Source of the DNA: Sphingosinicellaceae bacterium
Lineage (GTDB): Bacteria > Pseudomonadota > Alphaproteobacteria > Sphingomonadales > Sphingomonadaceae
DNA length: 64,000 bases
Reading direction: 5' to 3'
Assembly (NCBI GenBank): GCA_019285715.1
Contig: CP079108.1
Span: 868,001 to 932,000, forward strand
A program made the translations under genes and the position numbers. How positions within the stretch are numbered: position 1 is the first letter of the stretch; every line of letters begins with the position of its first letter. This document shows positions 8,552 to 17,631 of the stretch, in pieces. The notes under the pieces were generated by a model that was not told the DNA's origin, searched no databases, and worked only from the letters and a program-made list of their open reading frames with translations.

Positions 8552-10027
8552 TCACCACCAGCGATCGGGCCGCGCCGCAAACCCTGCGGCGCGCTCGATC
8601 GCATGGCCAGCATTTAGCACCGCTGCTTCCGCGAACGCCGGTCCGATGATCTGCAGGCCAAGCGGCAGGCCGCTCGCGGACAGTCCCGCCGGCACGCTCA
8701 TCGCCGGCAGCCCGGCCATTGAGGCGGGCACGGTGAAGACGTCGTTCAGGTACATCTCGAGCGGGTCGGCCTTGTCGCCCGCAGCAAACGCCGCCGAGGG
8801 CGCGGTCGGGGTCAGGAGCAGGTCGCAGGCCTCGAACGCGGTCGCGAAGTCGCGCGCGATCAGCGTCCGGACGCGCTGTGCCTGCTGGTAATAAGCGTCG
8901 TAGAAGCCCGCCGACAGCACGTAGGTACCAACCATGATGCGGCGCTTGACCTCGGGGCCGAAGCCCGCCGCGCGGGTCGCTTCGTACATGTCCGCGAGGT
9001 TGCCGCCCTCCGGCTGGACGCGCAGCCCGTAGCGGACGCCGTCGTAGCGTGCGAGGTTTGACGACGCCTCGGCAGGCGCGACGATATAATAAGCCGGCAG
9101 GGCGTATTTGGTGTGGGGCAGCGACACGTCGACGGTCGTCGCGCCGGCGTCACGGAGCCAGGCCAGGCCCTGCTCCCACAAGGCCGATATGGTCGGGTCG
9201 AGGCTGTCGATGCGGTATTCGGTCGGCACGCCGATGCGGACGCCGCGCAGGTCCCCGGTCAGCATCGCCTCGAAGTTGGGCACCGCCATGTCGAGCGAGG
9301 TTGAGTCCTTGGGGTCGTAGCCGCACATCGACTTCAGCAGGATCGCGCAGTCGCGGACGTCGCGCGCCATCGGCCCGGCCTGGTCGAGCGACGACGCGAA
9401 CGCCACCACGCCCCAGCGCGAGCAGCGCCCGTAGGTCGGCTTGATGCCAGCGATGCCAACGAACGCCGCGGGCTGGCGGATCGAGCCGCCGGTGTCGGTG
9501 CCGGTCGCGCCCGCGCACAGACGTGCCGCCACCGCCGCCGCCGACCCGCCGCTGCTGCCGCCCGGCACCAGCGGGCGGTTCGAGCCGCGCGCGCGCCAGG
9601 GCGACACGACGTTGCCATAGGCGCTGGTCTCGTTCGAGGAGCCCATCGCGAACTGGTCCATGTTGAGCTTGCCGAGCATGCCCGCGCCGTCGGCGAACAG
9701 CTTGGCTGTGACGGTCGATTCGTACTCGGGGATGAAGCCCTCGAGGATCTTCGACGCCGCCGTGGTCTGCACACCCTTGGTGCAGAACAGGTCCTTGATG
9801 CCGAGCGGAATGCCGCTCAGTGGGCCAGCCGTGCCGGACGCCAATGCGGCGTCGGCGGTATCGGCCGCGGCAAGCGCCAGTTCCGGCGTCTCGACGATGA
9901 AGGCGTTGAGCGAGCGCGCCGCGGTAACCGCATCGTTGTGCTCGGTCGCCAGCTCGCGCGCCGAGAACTCCTTGGCGCGCAGGCCCTTCTGCATCGCCGC
10001 GATGCTGAGGTCGGTCAGGCCACTCAC
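8552..10027 (-). CDS. gatA: Glu-tRNA(Gln)/Asp-tRNA(Asn) amidotransferase subunit A
   Basis: GatA is the glutaminase that supplies ammonia to GatB. The 491-residue amidase-signature protein shows the Ser-cisSer-Lys triad: Lys78 in GIKDLF, the cis-Ser in [13 protein letters not shown] and the nucleophile Ser in [11 protein letters not shown]. The start is GTG at 10027. Its G is shared with the TAG stop of gatC (TAGTG), which fixes the start and indicates coupled translation. Codons further upstream in this frame belong to a shadow of gatC. The C-terminus ends in RPDRWW, as in many alphaproteobacterial GatA proteins. Confidence 0.97.
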   Translation of the reverse strand: MSGLTDLSIAAMQKGLRAKEFSARELATEHNDAVTAARSLNAFIVETPELALAAADTADAALASGTAGPLSGIPLGIKDLFCTKGVQTTAASKILEGFIPEYESTVTAKLFADGAGMLGKLNMDQFAMGSSNETSAYGNVVSPWRARGSNRPLVPGGSSGGSAAAVAARLCAGATGTDTGGSIRQPAAFVGIAGIKPTYGRCSRWGVVAFASSLDQAGPMARDVRDCAILLKSMCGYDPKDSTSLDMAVPNFEAMLTGDLRGVRIGVPTEYRIDSLDPTISALWEQGLAWLRDAGATTVDVSLPHTKYALPAYYIVAPAEASSNLARYDGVRYGLRVQPEGGNLADMYEATRAAGFGPEVKRRIMVGTYVLSAGFYDAYYQQAQRVRTLIARDFATAFEACDLLLTPTAPSAAFAAGDKADPLEMYLNDVFTVPASMAGLPAMSVPAGLSASGLPLGLQIIGPAFAEAAVLNAGHAIERAAGFAARPDRWW

Positions 10028-10329
10028 TATTCGATCACCTTGGGGACCGCGAAGAAGCCGTAGCCCTTCGCCGGCGCATTGCTCAGCACCGCGTCGCGGA
10101 CGTTGCCGCCGGTGTCCTGGCCGTCGGTGACCACATCCTCGCGCCATTTGAGTTTGATCGGGATCACCGCAGTCATCGGCTCGACCCCGGTGGTATCGAC
10201 CTCCGACAGTTGCTCGATCCAGCCGACGAGGTTGCTGAGCTCGGCCGCGAGCGGCGCGCATTCGGCGTCGGCAAGCTTGATCCGCGCAAGATGCGCGATA
10301 CGCTTAACGGTAGCACTATCGACAGACAT
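10027..10329 (-). CDS. gatC: Glu-tRNA(Gln)/Asp-tRNA(Asn) amidotransferase subunit C
   Basis: The 100-residue protein has the normal length of GatC, the small belt-like subunit that wraps around and stabilises GatA with GatB. It shows the family pattern [11 protein letters not shown] near residue 13 and the conserved VEPMTAVIP segment around residue 48, followed by the WREDVV and DAVLSNAPA blocks. It is the first gene of the minus-strand gat run and overlaps gatA by one base. The region upstream contains an inverted repeat that could lie in its promoter. Confidence 0.96.
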   Translation of the reverse strand: MSVDSATVKRIAHLARIKLADAECAPLAAELSNLVGWIEQLSEVDTTGVEPMTAVIPIKLKWREDVVTDGQDTGGNVRDAVLSNAPAKGYGFFAVPKVIE

Positions 10330-10399
10330 AGGTCGCGGTTAGCAGGGGCTGGCAGGGCGAACAAGGTGCCCGCGCACGTCATGCTGCACTGCACCCAAA

Positions 10400-10437
10400 T
10401 TAGTCGCTGGTTGACGTGTTTTTCGTCGACTAACCAG
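10400..10437. promoter_or_regulatory. Inverted repeat upstream of gatC
   Basis: TTAGTCG at 10400-10406 pairs with CGACTAA at 10427-10433, and CTGGTT at 10407-10412 with AACCAG at 10432-10437, so the two pairings compete. A T-run (GTTTTTCG) lies between. The site sits in the AT-richer gap between gatC and the amidohydrolase gene, upstream of gatC on the minus strand and about 50 bases past the end of the amidohydrolase gene. It could be a regulatory site or a weak terminator for the latter; neither is established. Confidence 0.25.
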
Positions 10438-10486
10438 ATAATGCCAATCTTATCAGCCAATCAGGGTTAACTCCCGACTGCTAGGC

Positions 10487-12160
10487 TTAGGAGCACTTGC
10501 CCGCGCCGGGTCCCTTTACGAACCGACCCGCCGCGGCACCGGTCGGCGCGCCGTCCTTCAGCACCTGCACGCCGTTGACGAAGACTTGGGCGACCCCGGT
10601 CGCGAACTGCATCGGCTTGTCGTAGGTGGCATGGTCGGCGATCGTCGCCGGGTCGAAGATCACGACGTCGGCGAAGGCTCCCGCCGCCAGCCGCCCGCGG
10701 TCCTTGATGCCGAGGTTGCCGACGGGGAAACTAGTCAGGCGGCGGATCGCGTCCTGCAGCGTCGTCGTCTTCTCGTCGCGGACATAGTGGCCGAGCAGCT
10801 TGGCAACGTTGCCGTAGGCGCGGGGATGGGTGCTGGACTGGAGGAACACGCCCTCCGGTGCCGAGCCCTCCGCGTCGGAGCCGAAGCCGACCCACGGCAG
10901 CGCGGTCTGGCGGCGGACATTGGCCTCGTCCATCAGAAAATAGGCGGTGCCGACGCGGCTGCCGTCCTCGATCACCAGGTCGATGACGGTGTCCTCGGGC
11001 GAGGTGCCGCGCAGCTTGGCGACCTCGGTCAGAGTCTTGCCGGTCAGCGGCTTCAGCTTCGGGTTCTTGAAGCCGAGCAGCAGCACCCGGTCAGGGGAAC
11101 CGGTGGCGAGGAGCAGGTTCTCCCAATCCTTGCCCGGCTGCTTCATCTCGGCGATCACCCGCGCCCGGATCGCGGGATCGCGTAACCGCTCGGCCCATTT
11201 GTCGTAGCCGCCGGCCTGAACCCATGTCGGCATTGCGGCGTCCAGCCCGGTCGCTCCGGCGGTGTAGTTGTACATGTCCGCCGTGATCCGGATGCCCGCC
11301 GCCCGCGCCGCCTCGACCCGCGCGATGACGGTGTCGATCTTGCCCCAGTTGGCGCGGCCCGCCTGCTTCATGTGGTACATCTCGGCCGGCCCGCCGGACT
11401 TGCGCGCGATCTCGATGAGCTCGTCGACCGCCTCGACCAGCCGGTCGCCCTCGGAGCGCATGTGGCTGATGTACATGCCGCCGCACTTGGCGCTCTCGGT
11501 CGCCAGCGCGATCAGCTCCGGGGTCTTGGCGTAACTGGCGGGTGCGTAGATCAGCGATGAACCGACCCCGACCGCACCTTCCTTCATCGCCTGCCGAACC
11601 AGCGCACGCATCTGGTCGAGCTGGGCCGGTGTCGGGTCGATGTCATCGAAGCCGACGATGTCTTCGCGCACCGTCGTCGCCCCGACGAAGCTCGCGACGT
11701 TGGGCGCGATGCCGCGCTTCTCGAGGAAGGCCAGGTATTCGCCGAGCGTCGTCCAGGTGATCGGGTACTTGATGTCCGACTGCTGCTTGAGCGCATAGGC
11801 CTTCAGCGCCGGGCTCAGCGGCCCCATCGAATCGCCCTCGCCCATGACTTCGAGGGTGACGCCCTGCTTGAGGTCACTGAGCGCCCGACCATCGGCGATC
11901 AGGCTCTCGGTCGACCAGCTCAGCATGTTGACGAAGCCCGGCGCGACCGCGAGGCCGTGCGCGTCGAGGGTGCGCTTCGCGGCGGGCGCCTTGCCGGTGC
12001 CGGTCGCCGTGATCCGGTCGCCACTGACCGCGACCCAGCCCTTGTAGGGCACGCCGCCGAGGCCGTCGTAGATCAGGCCGTTGGTGATGACCGTGTCGGG
12101 GGAGGCGGCCAGCGCGGAGGTCGCGAGCAGGGTCGCTACTGCCGCCAGCATCATCTTCAT
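10487..12160 (-). CDS. Exported amidohydrolase, D-aminoacylase-like
   Basis: A 557-residue protein with an N-terminal signal peptide (MKMMLAAVATLLATSALA, cleavage likely after ALA). The amidohydrolase composite domain begins TVITNGLIYDGLG. The barrel shows D-aminoacylase-like blocks: GAVGVGSSLIYAPASYA, MYISHMRSEGD, YHMKQAGRANWGK and a late catalytic-type Asp in GFGSDAEGS. The usual metal-binding HxH after the first strand (PGFIDxHxH) is absent and reads PGFVNMLSWSTES instead. This belongs to a variant group within the family, so the exact reaction (hydrolysis of N-acyl-D-amino acids or a related amide) is uncertain. It is a single gene in the periplasmic-enzyme style, divergent from the orphan gene at 12.6 kb. 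Confidence 0.8.
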   Translation of the reverse strand: MKMMLAAVATLLATSALAASPDTVITNGLIYDGLGGVPYKGWVAVSGDRITATGTGKAPAAKRTLDAHGLAVAPGFVNMLSWSTESLIADGRALSDLKQGVTLEVMGEGDSMGPLSPALKAYALKQQSDIKYPITWTTLGEYLAFLEKRGIAPNVASFVGATTVREDIVGFDDIDPTPAQLDQMRALVRQAMKEGAVGVGSSLIYAPASYAKTPELIALATESAKCGGMYISHMRSEGDRLVEAVDELIEIARKSGGPAEMYHMKQAGRANWGKIDTVIARVEAARAAGIRITADMYNYTAGATGLDAAMPTWVQAGGYDKWAERLRDPAIRARVIAEMKQPGKDWENLLLATGSPDRVLLLGFKNPKLKPLTGKTLTEVAKLRGTSPEDTVIDLVIEDGSRVGTAYFLMDEANVRRQTALPWVGFGSDAEGSAPEGVFLQSSTHPRAYGNVAKLLGHYVRDEKTTTLQDAIRRLTSFPVGNLGIKDRGRLAAGAFADVVIFDPATIADHATYDKPMQFATGVAQVFVNGVQVLKDGAPTGAAAGRFVKGPGAGKCS

Positions 12161-12615
12161 CGCGCCGCCCCTTGATTTAGCGGCCGCAGCTTAGAGGGCA
12201 AACGCCATGGCGCAAATCGCGCAGAAATTGCCGATCAAGGTGGCGGTCAGATCACTTGATTGCCGACCCTCGGCTCGGCTGTCACCATGCAGCGATGATA
12301 CAGATCCTCACGATGGCTGCAGCAATTGCTGGCCTTCATGGCACAGATGATCTTCGTGGAGCGGCGGGGGTTTGCATTCGCTGGGACGGGCCTCCCGGTG
12401 CCTCGTCCGGCGCGCCGTTGCCCAGCTGCGACCGGCTATGCCGACAGTAGAATTGCGATGGCAACTACCGCCAATCTTGGACCTTCAGCGCGGTCGGCGG
12501 CAATCCAAAAGCGGCCATTCGTTCACCTCGCCGGGATGACAGTTTCTGCCCATACTTCGCCATCTTTATGATCCGCCTACCCTGTTAGCGGTTTATCAAT
12601 CAGGGAGAGAGCGAG
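12161..12615. other. Gene-free stretch between divergent genes
   Basis: These 455 bases are lower in GC than the flanks. Two short open frames (12256-12450 and 12326-12571) have no recognisable domain and no ribosome binding site. The stretch probably holds divergent promoters for the amidohydrolase and the orphan gene. GGGAGAGAG at 12602-12610 is the ribosome binding site of the latter. Confidence 0.4.
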
Positions 12616-13059
12616 ATGGACGCATCAAAGTCGGTCGAGATATTTGATCGGAGGGTCGGCTCCACTGGCGTTGAGTTATCCGTCAAGGAGCTATTCGCGG
12701 CGGTGATGTCTTTCTATGTCAATTGTCCGGTCGATGGGTTGGTTGAAGAGCGGGGCGACGGGTTGCTATTCGAATTTGGTGCTTACGATTGGGGAGCGGG
12801 GCTACGCTTCGAAATTGGCCTGACCAGGCAGTTCATCGAGATCGAACGGGATGATGACGATAACGTGTTTAGCCAATTCCACCTGACAAGCTTCTACAGT
12901 CCTTCGAAGGCACTAATTTCTATCGGATCGGGAGAACGTTGGTGCTGGAGCAAGGCCGATCTTCCGGCTTTCTCCGAATGGCTCCTGACTCATCCCGTCC
13001 TTGCGGCTGTTGAGCGGCTAACGCCTCTGAAATCAGAAACATGGTGGGAGCTTGTCTAA
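12616..13059 (+). CDS. Orphan hypothetical protein, 147 aa
   Basis: A strong ribosome binding site (GGGAGAGAGCG) lies just before the ATG. The product is acidic and soluble, with a run ERDDDDN near residue 76 and a Trp-rich C-terminus (ERWCWS, ETWWELV). It has no membrane helix or signal peptide. I do not recognise the family. Base composition is clearly less GC-rich than the neighbours, and codons such as ATA, TTA and GTT are frequent, suggesting recent acquisition. Size, acidity and isolation would fit an immunity or defence accessory protein, but nothing in the sequence proves this. Confidence 0.6.
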   Translation: MDASKSVEIFDRRVGSTGVELSVKELFAAVMSFYVNCPVDGLVEERGDGLLFEFGAYDWGAGLRFEIGLTRQFIEIERDDDDNVFSQFHLTSFYSPSKALISIGSGERWCWSKADLPAFSEWLLTHPVLAAVERLTPLKSETWWELV

Positions 13060-13586
13060 AGCTGGTGCCGAAAGGCACATTTTGGCATCTTGGCTCGAAG
13101 ACCAGACAGTCGCCTAACCACCACTAACGGTCACTCGATATGATACTGACTGAAGCCGATCGAGAACATTGTGTCCTACAGATGTGCCGATATGGTACAT
13201 AGAAGACATGAAACACCAAACGACATTCTCGCGGCTCGCCTGCCTCTTCAACGAGTTGGCGGGTACGGAGCAATTGCTCCGCTCCTGCCGCCGTGTCGCG
13301 GCAGGGCGCGCGAAGGCGCTCGCAGCCACCAACCCCTTGAAGAAGGGAGAGGGCAAGCGGTGGTCGCGCAATAAAACTCTCGCTGGGCGTGAACTTGTGT
13401 CAACTTTGGACCGCTCTTCGACGAGGAGCGCGCCGCTCGCCGGTTCCTGCAGGTCGCTTTCGGCCTCCTCGCGGCGCTCGCTACCGGGCCGTCGACGATG
13501 GCCGGGTTCGGAGCTGTGGCTCAAGACCCTGTCACGACATTGGGCGCGGCCGTTGACCCTCCCGCCGATCCCGCTAGCCTCGCCTC
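13060..13586. other. Gene-free stretch, with a partial match to the dispersed-repeat end
   Basis: There is no convincing gene in these 527 bases. At 13172-13199 TGTCCTACAG is followed twelve bases later by GGTACA, resembling the conserved end shared by the two ~180-bp repeats at 1.3 and 28.6 kb. No further similarity to those copies continues. Open frames crossing the stretch run out of frame into the following hydrolase gene and look like shadows. AT content is raised, as in the preceding orphan gene. Confidence 0.4.
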
Positions 13587-14684
13587 ATGCTCATCAGCCT
13601 GATTGCCGCCGTCGTCGCCGCTGCCGCGCCAGCCACCACCGCCCCCGCTTCACCCGGTCCGGCACCCGCCGCAACCTCGAAATGGCCGATCACGGAGGCC
13701 GACTTCACCGTCCGCAACTTCGCCTTCGCCAGCGGCGAGACGCTGCCCGAGCTGCGCCTCCACTACACCACGCTGGGCAAGCCGCACCGCGATGCCAAGG
13801 GCCGGATCGACAACGCCGTCATGGTCCTCCACGGCACCGGCGGGACCGGCAAGCAGTTCCTGCAGCCGCAGTTCGCCGACCGGCTGTATGGACCCGGCCA
13901 GCCGCTCGATATCACCCGCACCTACGTCATCCTCCCGGACGGCATCGGCCACGGCAAGTCGTCGAAGCCGAGCGACGGGCTGCACGCGCGCTTCCCGCAC
14001 TACGACTACACCGACATGGTCGCCGCCAACCACGCGCTGGTCGTCGATGGGCTGAAGATCCCGCAGCTGCGCCTTGTCATGGGCACCTCGATGGGCTGCA
14101 TGCACGCCTTCGTGATGGGCGAGGCCTACCCCGGTTTCGCCCGCGCGCTGATGCCGCTGGCGTGCCTGCCGGTCGAGATCGCCGGGCGCAACCGCATGTG
14201 GCGCAAGCTGTCGATCGACGCGATCAAGGCCGACCCGGCCTATGCGAATGGCGACTACATCCGCCAGCCGGTCGAGGGCATGCGCACCGCGACCGCGCTG
14301 ACGCTGGTGGCGGGCGGCGCGCCGGTGCGGATGCAGGCCGACATGCCGACCCGCGCGGCCGTCGAGACGTGGCTCGACGGCCGGGTCGAGACGCGGCTGG
14401 CGGACGGTGATGCCAACGACACGATCTACCAGCTCGACGCCTCGCGGACCTACGACCCGTCGGCAAAGCTTGCTAGCATCACGGTGCCGGTGGCGTGGAT
14501 CAACTCCGGCGACGACTTCATCAACCCGCCCGGCCTGCACATCGCCGAGGCCATGGTCGGCAAGATGCCGAACGCGACGTTCCGCCTGATTCCCGAATCT
14601 GCCGCGACCCATGGTCACGGCACCCACACCTGGGCACAGTTCTGGAGCGACGACCTAGTGGCGCTGCTGAGACGGAGCGAGTAG
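13587..14684 (+). CDS. Secreted alpha/beta-fold hydrolase, homoserine O-acetyltransferase (MetX)-like
   Basis: The 365-residue product begins with a hydrophobic signal peptide (about residues 1-25, then a Pro/Ala linker), unlike cytoplasmic MetX. The alpha/beta-hydrolase core shows VMVLHGTGGTG (oxyanion region), the nucleophile elbow GTSMGCMHAF (Ser), a likely catalytic Asp in NSGDDFINPPG and a C-terminal His in HGHGTHTW. The layout, with a lid between the nucleophile and the Asp, matches the MetX-like branch. Export argues against methionine synthesis and for an ester or amide hydrolase of unknown substrate. The gene is followed 28 bases later by a DUF3089 gene that also encodes a hydrolase fold. 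Confidence 0.8.
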   Translation: MLISLIAAVVAAAAPATTAPASPGPAPAATSKWPITEADFTVRNFAFASGETLPELRLHYTTLGKPHRDAKGRIDNAVMVLHGTGGTGKQFLQPQFADRLYGPGQPLDITRTYVILPDGIGHGKSSKPSDGLHARFPHYDYTDMVAANHALVVDGLKIPQLRLVMGTSMGCMHAFVMGEAYPGFARALMPLACLPVEIAGRNRMWRKLSIDAIKADPAYANGDYIRQPVEGMRTATALTLVAGGAPVRMQADMPTRAAVETWLDGRVETRLADGDANDTIYQLDASRTYDPSAKLASITVPVAWINSGDDFINPPGLHIAEAMVGKMPNATFRLIPESAATHGHGTHTWAQFWSDDLVALLRRSE

Positions 14685-14712
14685 GGGCGCGGGCCAACCT
14701 GAAAGGTCGAGC

Positions 14713-15861
14713 TTGTACGCACGCCGCTTCCTGTGGATCATCGCGGTCCTGGTCTTCGTCGGGATTGCCGCCGCGTTCTTCTACGCGCTGAACCCGGTCG
14801 CGGTGTACCGCACGGCCTTCACGCCGACGATGAAATTCGAGGCGACGCACCAGGCGAACGGCCCCGACTATTCGACGCCCGCCGGCTGGGACGCGCACCC
14901 GGGCCTGCCGCACGGCCCGGCGCAGTGGACACCGCCGGGCTATGCGGTCGCGCCCAAGCCGCGGGTCGCGGTATTCTTCGTGACCCCGACCGCCTACCTC
15001 GGCCGCGACCGCTGGAACATGCCGTTCGGCGACAGCGCCACCGACACCCGCATCGCGATCTACCTCAAGGGCGAGGCCTCCGCGTTCAACGGCATCGGCG
15101 AAGTCTGGGCGCCGCGCTACCGGCAGGCGGCGTTCGGGGCGTTCTTCACCGCCAAGCCCGACGCGACCCGCGCCATCGACCTCGCCTACCACGACGTGTC
15201 GCGCGCCTGGGATGTGTTCCTCGCCGCGCAGCCTAAGGACCGGCCGATCATCCTGGCAGCGCACAGCCAGGGCTCGCTGCACCTGCTGCGGCTGCTGCGC
15301 GAGCGGCTCAAGGGCACGCCGGTGATGCAGCGCATCGTCGCCGCGTACATCGTCGGCTGGCCGATCTCGGTCGCTGCCGACCTGCCGGCGCTCGGCCTGC
15401 CGGCGTGCAACTCCCCAATCGCAATCGGGTGCATCCTCGCCTGGCAAAGCTTCGCCGAGCCTGCTGACGCCAAAACGCTGCGGGTGATCTTCGACTCGAC
15501 CCCCGGCTACACCGGCATACCGCGCGACGGCACGCCCGTACTGTGTACCAATCCGATGACGGGCATGTCGGGGGCCGAGCAGGTGCCGGCCTCGCGCAAC
15601 CTCGGTGCCCTGATCCCCGACGCCGGCCTCGGCAGCGCGACCCTGGTCGTCGGCCGGGTGCCGGCGCGCTGCTCGCCCGAGGGGCTGCTGCTGGTCGGGC
15701 CGCCGCCGGTCGGGTTCGGCGATTATGTGCTGCCAGGCAACAACTACCATGTCTACGACTACGCCTTGTTCTGGGCGAACGTCCGCGCCGATGCGGAGGC
15801 TCGCGCCGGCGCGATGCCGGCGCCGGCCCCCCAGCGCGTCCGCGCCCGCCACCGCCGGTGA
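14713..15861 (+). CDS. DUF3089 alpha/beta-hydrolase-like membrane-anchored protein
   Basis: Translation probably starts at TTG 14713, with AAAGGTCG upstream. The 382-residue protein has one N-terminal membrane helix ([20 protein letters not shown]) and a large extracytoplasmic domain. The DUF3089 signatures are [12 protein letters not shown] near residue 92 and the nucleophile elbow [14 protein letters not shown] near residue 185. The tail is Pro/Arg-rich. Members are predicted lipase/esterase-like enzymes without a proven substrate. The stop codon overlaps the GTG start of ruvX (GTGA), so the hydrolase pair and ruvX may form one transcript. Confidence 0.83.
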   Translation: MYARRFLWIIAVLVFVGIAAAFFYALNPVAVYRTAFTPTMKFEATHQANGPDYSTPAGWDAHPGLPHGPAQWTPPGYAVAPKPRVAVFFVTPTAYLGRDRWNMPFGDSATDTRIAIYLKGEASAFNGIGEVWAPRYRQAAFGAFFTAKPDATRAIDLAYHDVSRAWDVFLAAQPKDRPIILAAHSQGSLHLLRLLRERLKGTPVMQRIVAAYIVGWPISVAADLPALGLPACNSPIAIGCILAWQSFAEPADAKTLRVIFDSTPGYTGIPRDGTPVLCTNPMTGMSGAEQVPASRNLGALIPDAGLGSATLVVGRVPARCSPEGLLLVGPPPVGFGDYVLPGNNYHVYDYALFWANVRADAEARAGAMPAPAPQRVRARHRR

Positions 15862-16325
15862 TCCTGGACGTCGCTGCCTTTGCGTTGGCGTTGCCGGATG
15901 GCGGCCGGCTGGCCGGGCTCGACGTCGGCACCAAGACCATCGGCATCGCCACCTGCGATGCGCAATGGAGCTTCGCCACGCCGCATAGCGTCATCCGCCG
16001 GGTCAAGTTCACCCCTGACCTCGCGGTGCTGCTGGCGCTGCTCGACAAGGAGCGCATCATGGGCGTCGTCTGCGGCCTGCCGCTCAGCATGGACGGCAGC
16101 GACAGCCCGCGGACCCAGTCGGTGCGCGCCTTCGCCCGCGCCATCGACGGTCCGCTTTGTCGCCCGCTATTGCTGTGGGACGAGCGCTGGTCGACGCAGG
16201 CGGTCGAGCGCCAGATGATCGCCGAGGACTGGAGCCGTGCCCGCCGGGCCGCCGCTATCGATGCCCACGCGGCGGCGCATATCCTGCAAGGTGCCCTCGA
16301 CGCACTGACGCGAGCGCCGCTCTAA
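15858..16325 (+). CDS. ruvX: RuvX/YqgF-type Holliday-junction resolvase-like protein
   Basis: The 155-residue protein has the RNase H-like fold of YqgF/RuvX, with [12 protein letters not shown] near residues 20-31 (catalytic Asp), [14 protein letters not shown] in the middle and the acidic DERWST block. The C-terminal [10 protein letters not shown] supplies the last Asp. These proteins act in pre-16S rRNA 5' end maturation and may also resolve recombination intermediates. The GTG at 15858 was chosen because it overlaps the TGA of the previous gene and leaves only about 18 residues before the first strand. Alphaproteobacterial relatives commonly carry a similar short N-terminal extension. Confidence 0.92.
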   Translation: MILDVAAFALALPDGGRLAGLDVGTKTIGIATCDAQWSFATPHSVIRRVKFTPDLAVLLALLDKERIMGVVCGLPLSMDGSDSPRTQSVRAFARAIDGPLCRPLLLWDERWSTQAVERQMIAEDWSRARRAAAIDAHAAAHILQGALDALTRAPL

Positions 16326-16421
16326 TACGCGCCTATCCAATGGGTGTAGTTGCGGCCTTTGCTGCGACCGCGTAAAGCCCCCGGACCTTTACCCCCCAAA
16401 AGCGAGACTCGTCGAACATCT

Positions 16422-16763
16422 ATGGGCTTCAAGCTACCCGACCATAAAGACCGCCAGGGCGATGCCCTGAAGGCGCGCCAGGAGGCGCTCGCCAAGTTCA
16501 AGGCCAAGACCGCCGAGATCGATCCGGCAGCCGTTGCCGAGCGCGCCGCCAGCCGTGCCGCTGCCGAGTCGCGCCGCGTCGCTGCTGCCGCCGAGAAGAA
16601 GGCCGCGCAGGAGGCCGCCAAGCTCGCGACTATCGCCGCCAAGGAAGCTGCCAAGCTCAAGGCGGAGGAAGACGCGAAGATCACCGAGGAAATGCGCGAG
16701 GCCGAGCGCAAGCGCCTGCGCGACGAACGCTACGCCGCCCGCAAGGCCGCCAAGAAGCGCTGA
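16422..16763 (+). CDS. DUF6481 family protein
   Basis: A 113-residue, highly charged, almost entirely helical protein made of Ala, Lys, Glu and Arg, predicted to be one long coiled coil. It begins [12 protein letters not shown] and ends [11 protein letters not shown], which matches the DUF6481 pattern known from sphingomonads. Its function is unknown. The ATG at 16422 is preferred over an upstream in-frame start because the family begins at MxGFK/MGFK. It ends four bases before glyQ and may be co-transcribed with the glycyl-tRNA synthetase genes. Confidence 0.85.
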   Translation: MGFKLPDHKDRQGDALKARQEALAKFKAKTAEIDPAAVAERAASRAAAESRRVAAAAEKKAAQEAAKLATIAAKEAAKLKAEEDAKITEEMREAERKRLRDERYAARKAAKKR

Positions 16764-16767
16764 CGGG

Positions 16768-17631
16768 GTGTATCCCCGGCCGCTCTCGTTCCAAAACCTG
16801 ATCCTGACGCTCCAGGACTACTGGGGCTCGCGCGGCTGCGTGGTGCTGCAGCCCTACGACGTCGAGGTCGGGGCCGGCACCTTCCACCCCGCGACGGTGC
16901 TGCGCGCGCTCGGCCCGAAGCCGTGGAAGGCCTGCTACGTCCAGCCGAGCCGCCGACCTTCCGATGGCCGCTACGGCGAGAACCCAAACCGACTCGGCGC
17001 CTATTACCAGTTCCAGGTCATCCTGAAGCCGTCGCCCGCCGACATCGTCGAGCTCTACCTCGGCAGCCTCGAAGCGATCGGCATCGACACGAAACTGCAC
17101 GACGTCCGCCTCGTCGAGGACGATTGGGAGAGTCCGACACTCGGGGCCTGGGGGCTGGGCTGGGAGGTCTGGTGCGACGGCATGGAAGTCAGCCAGTTCA
17201 CCTATTTCCAGCAGGTCGGCGGCCACGACTGCGCGCCGGTGTCGGGCGAGCTCACCTACGGGCTGGAGCGCCTCGCGACCTATATCCAGGGCAAGGATTC
17301 GGTCTTCGACCTCGCCTACAACGATGCCGGCACGACCTACGGCGACGTCTTCCGCGAGAACGAGCGCGAGTTCTCGGCCTACAGCTTCGAGGCGGCGAAC
17401 ACCGACCTCCTGTTCCAACAGTTCAAAGACGTCAGCGCCGAGTGCCGCGCGCTGGTCGAGCGCGGCCTGCCGCTGCCGGCCTACGACCAGGCGATCAAGG
17501 CGAGCCACATCTTCAACTTGCTCAATGCGCGCGGCGTCATCTCGGTCGCCGAGCGCGCCGCCTACATCGGGCGGGTCCGTGACCTGACCAAGGCGGTCTG
17601 CGACGCGTACGTCGCCAAGCTGGCGGCCTGA
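16768..17631 (+). CDS. glyQ: Glycine--tRNA ligase alpha subunit
   Basis: GlyQ is the catalytic subunit of the bacterial alpha2beta2 glycyl-tRNA synthetase, which charges tRNA(Gly). The 287-residue protein shows [17 protein letters not shown] at the start, [20 protein letters not shown] (class II motif 2 region) near residues 57-76 and [12 protein letters not shown] (motif 3) near residue 160. The GTG at 16768 was selected because the family begins immediately before FQNLI; longer frames run through the DUF6481 gene. Its TGA overlaps the ATG of glyS (TGATG), so the two subunits are translationally coupled. Confidence 0.97.
   Translation: MYPRPLSFQNLILTLQDYWGSRGCVVLQPYDVEVGAGTFHPATVLRALGPKPWKACYVQPSRRPSDGRYGENPNRLGAYYQFQVILKPSPADIVELYLGSLEAIGIDTKLHDVRLVEDDWESPTLGAWGLGWEVWCDGMEVSQFTYFQQVGGHDCAPVSGELTYGLERLATYIQGKDSVFDLAYNDAGTTYGDVFRENEREFSAYSFEAANTDLLFQQFKDVSAECRALVERGLPLPAYDQAIKASHIFNLLNARGVISVAERAAYIGRVRDLTKAVCDAYVAKLAA

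Noticed and set aside
12256-12571. Small genes between the amidohydrolase and the orphan gene
   Set aside because: No ribosome binding sites, no domain, overlapping frames of similar quality; no reason to prefer one.
13169-14410. 413-codon frame starting in the gap before the MetX-like hydrolase
   Set aside because: Most of it overlaps the hydrolase gene out of frame and its sequence is Arg/Pro-rich without a domain.
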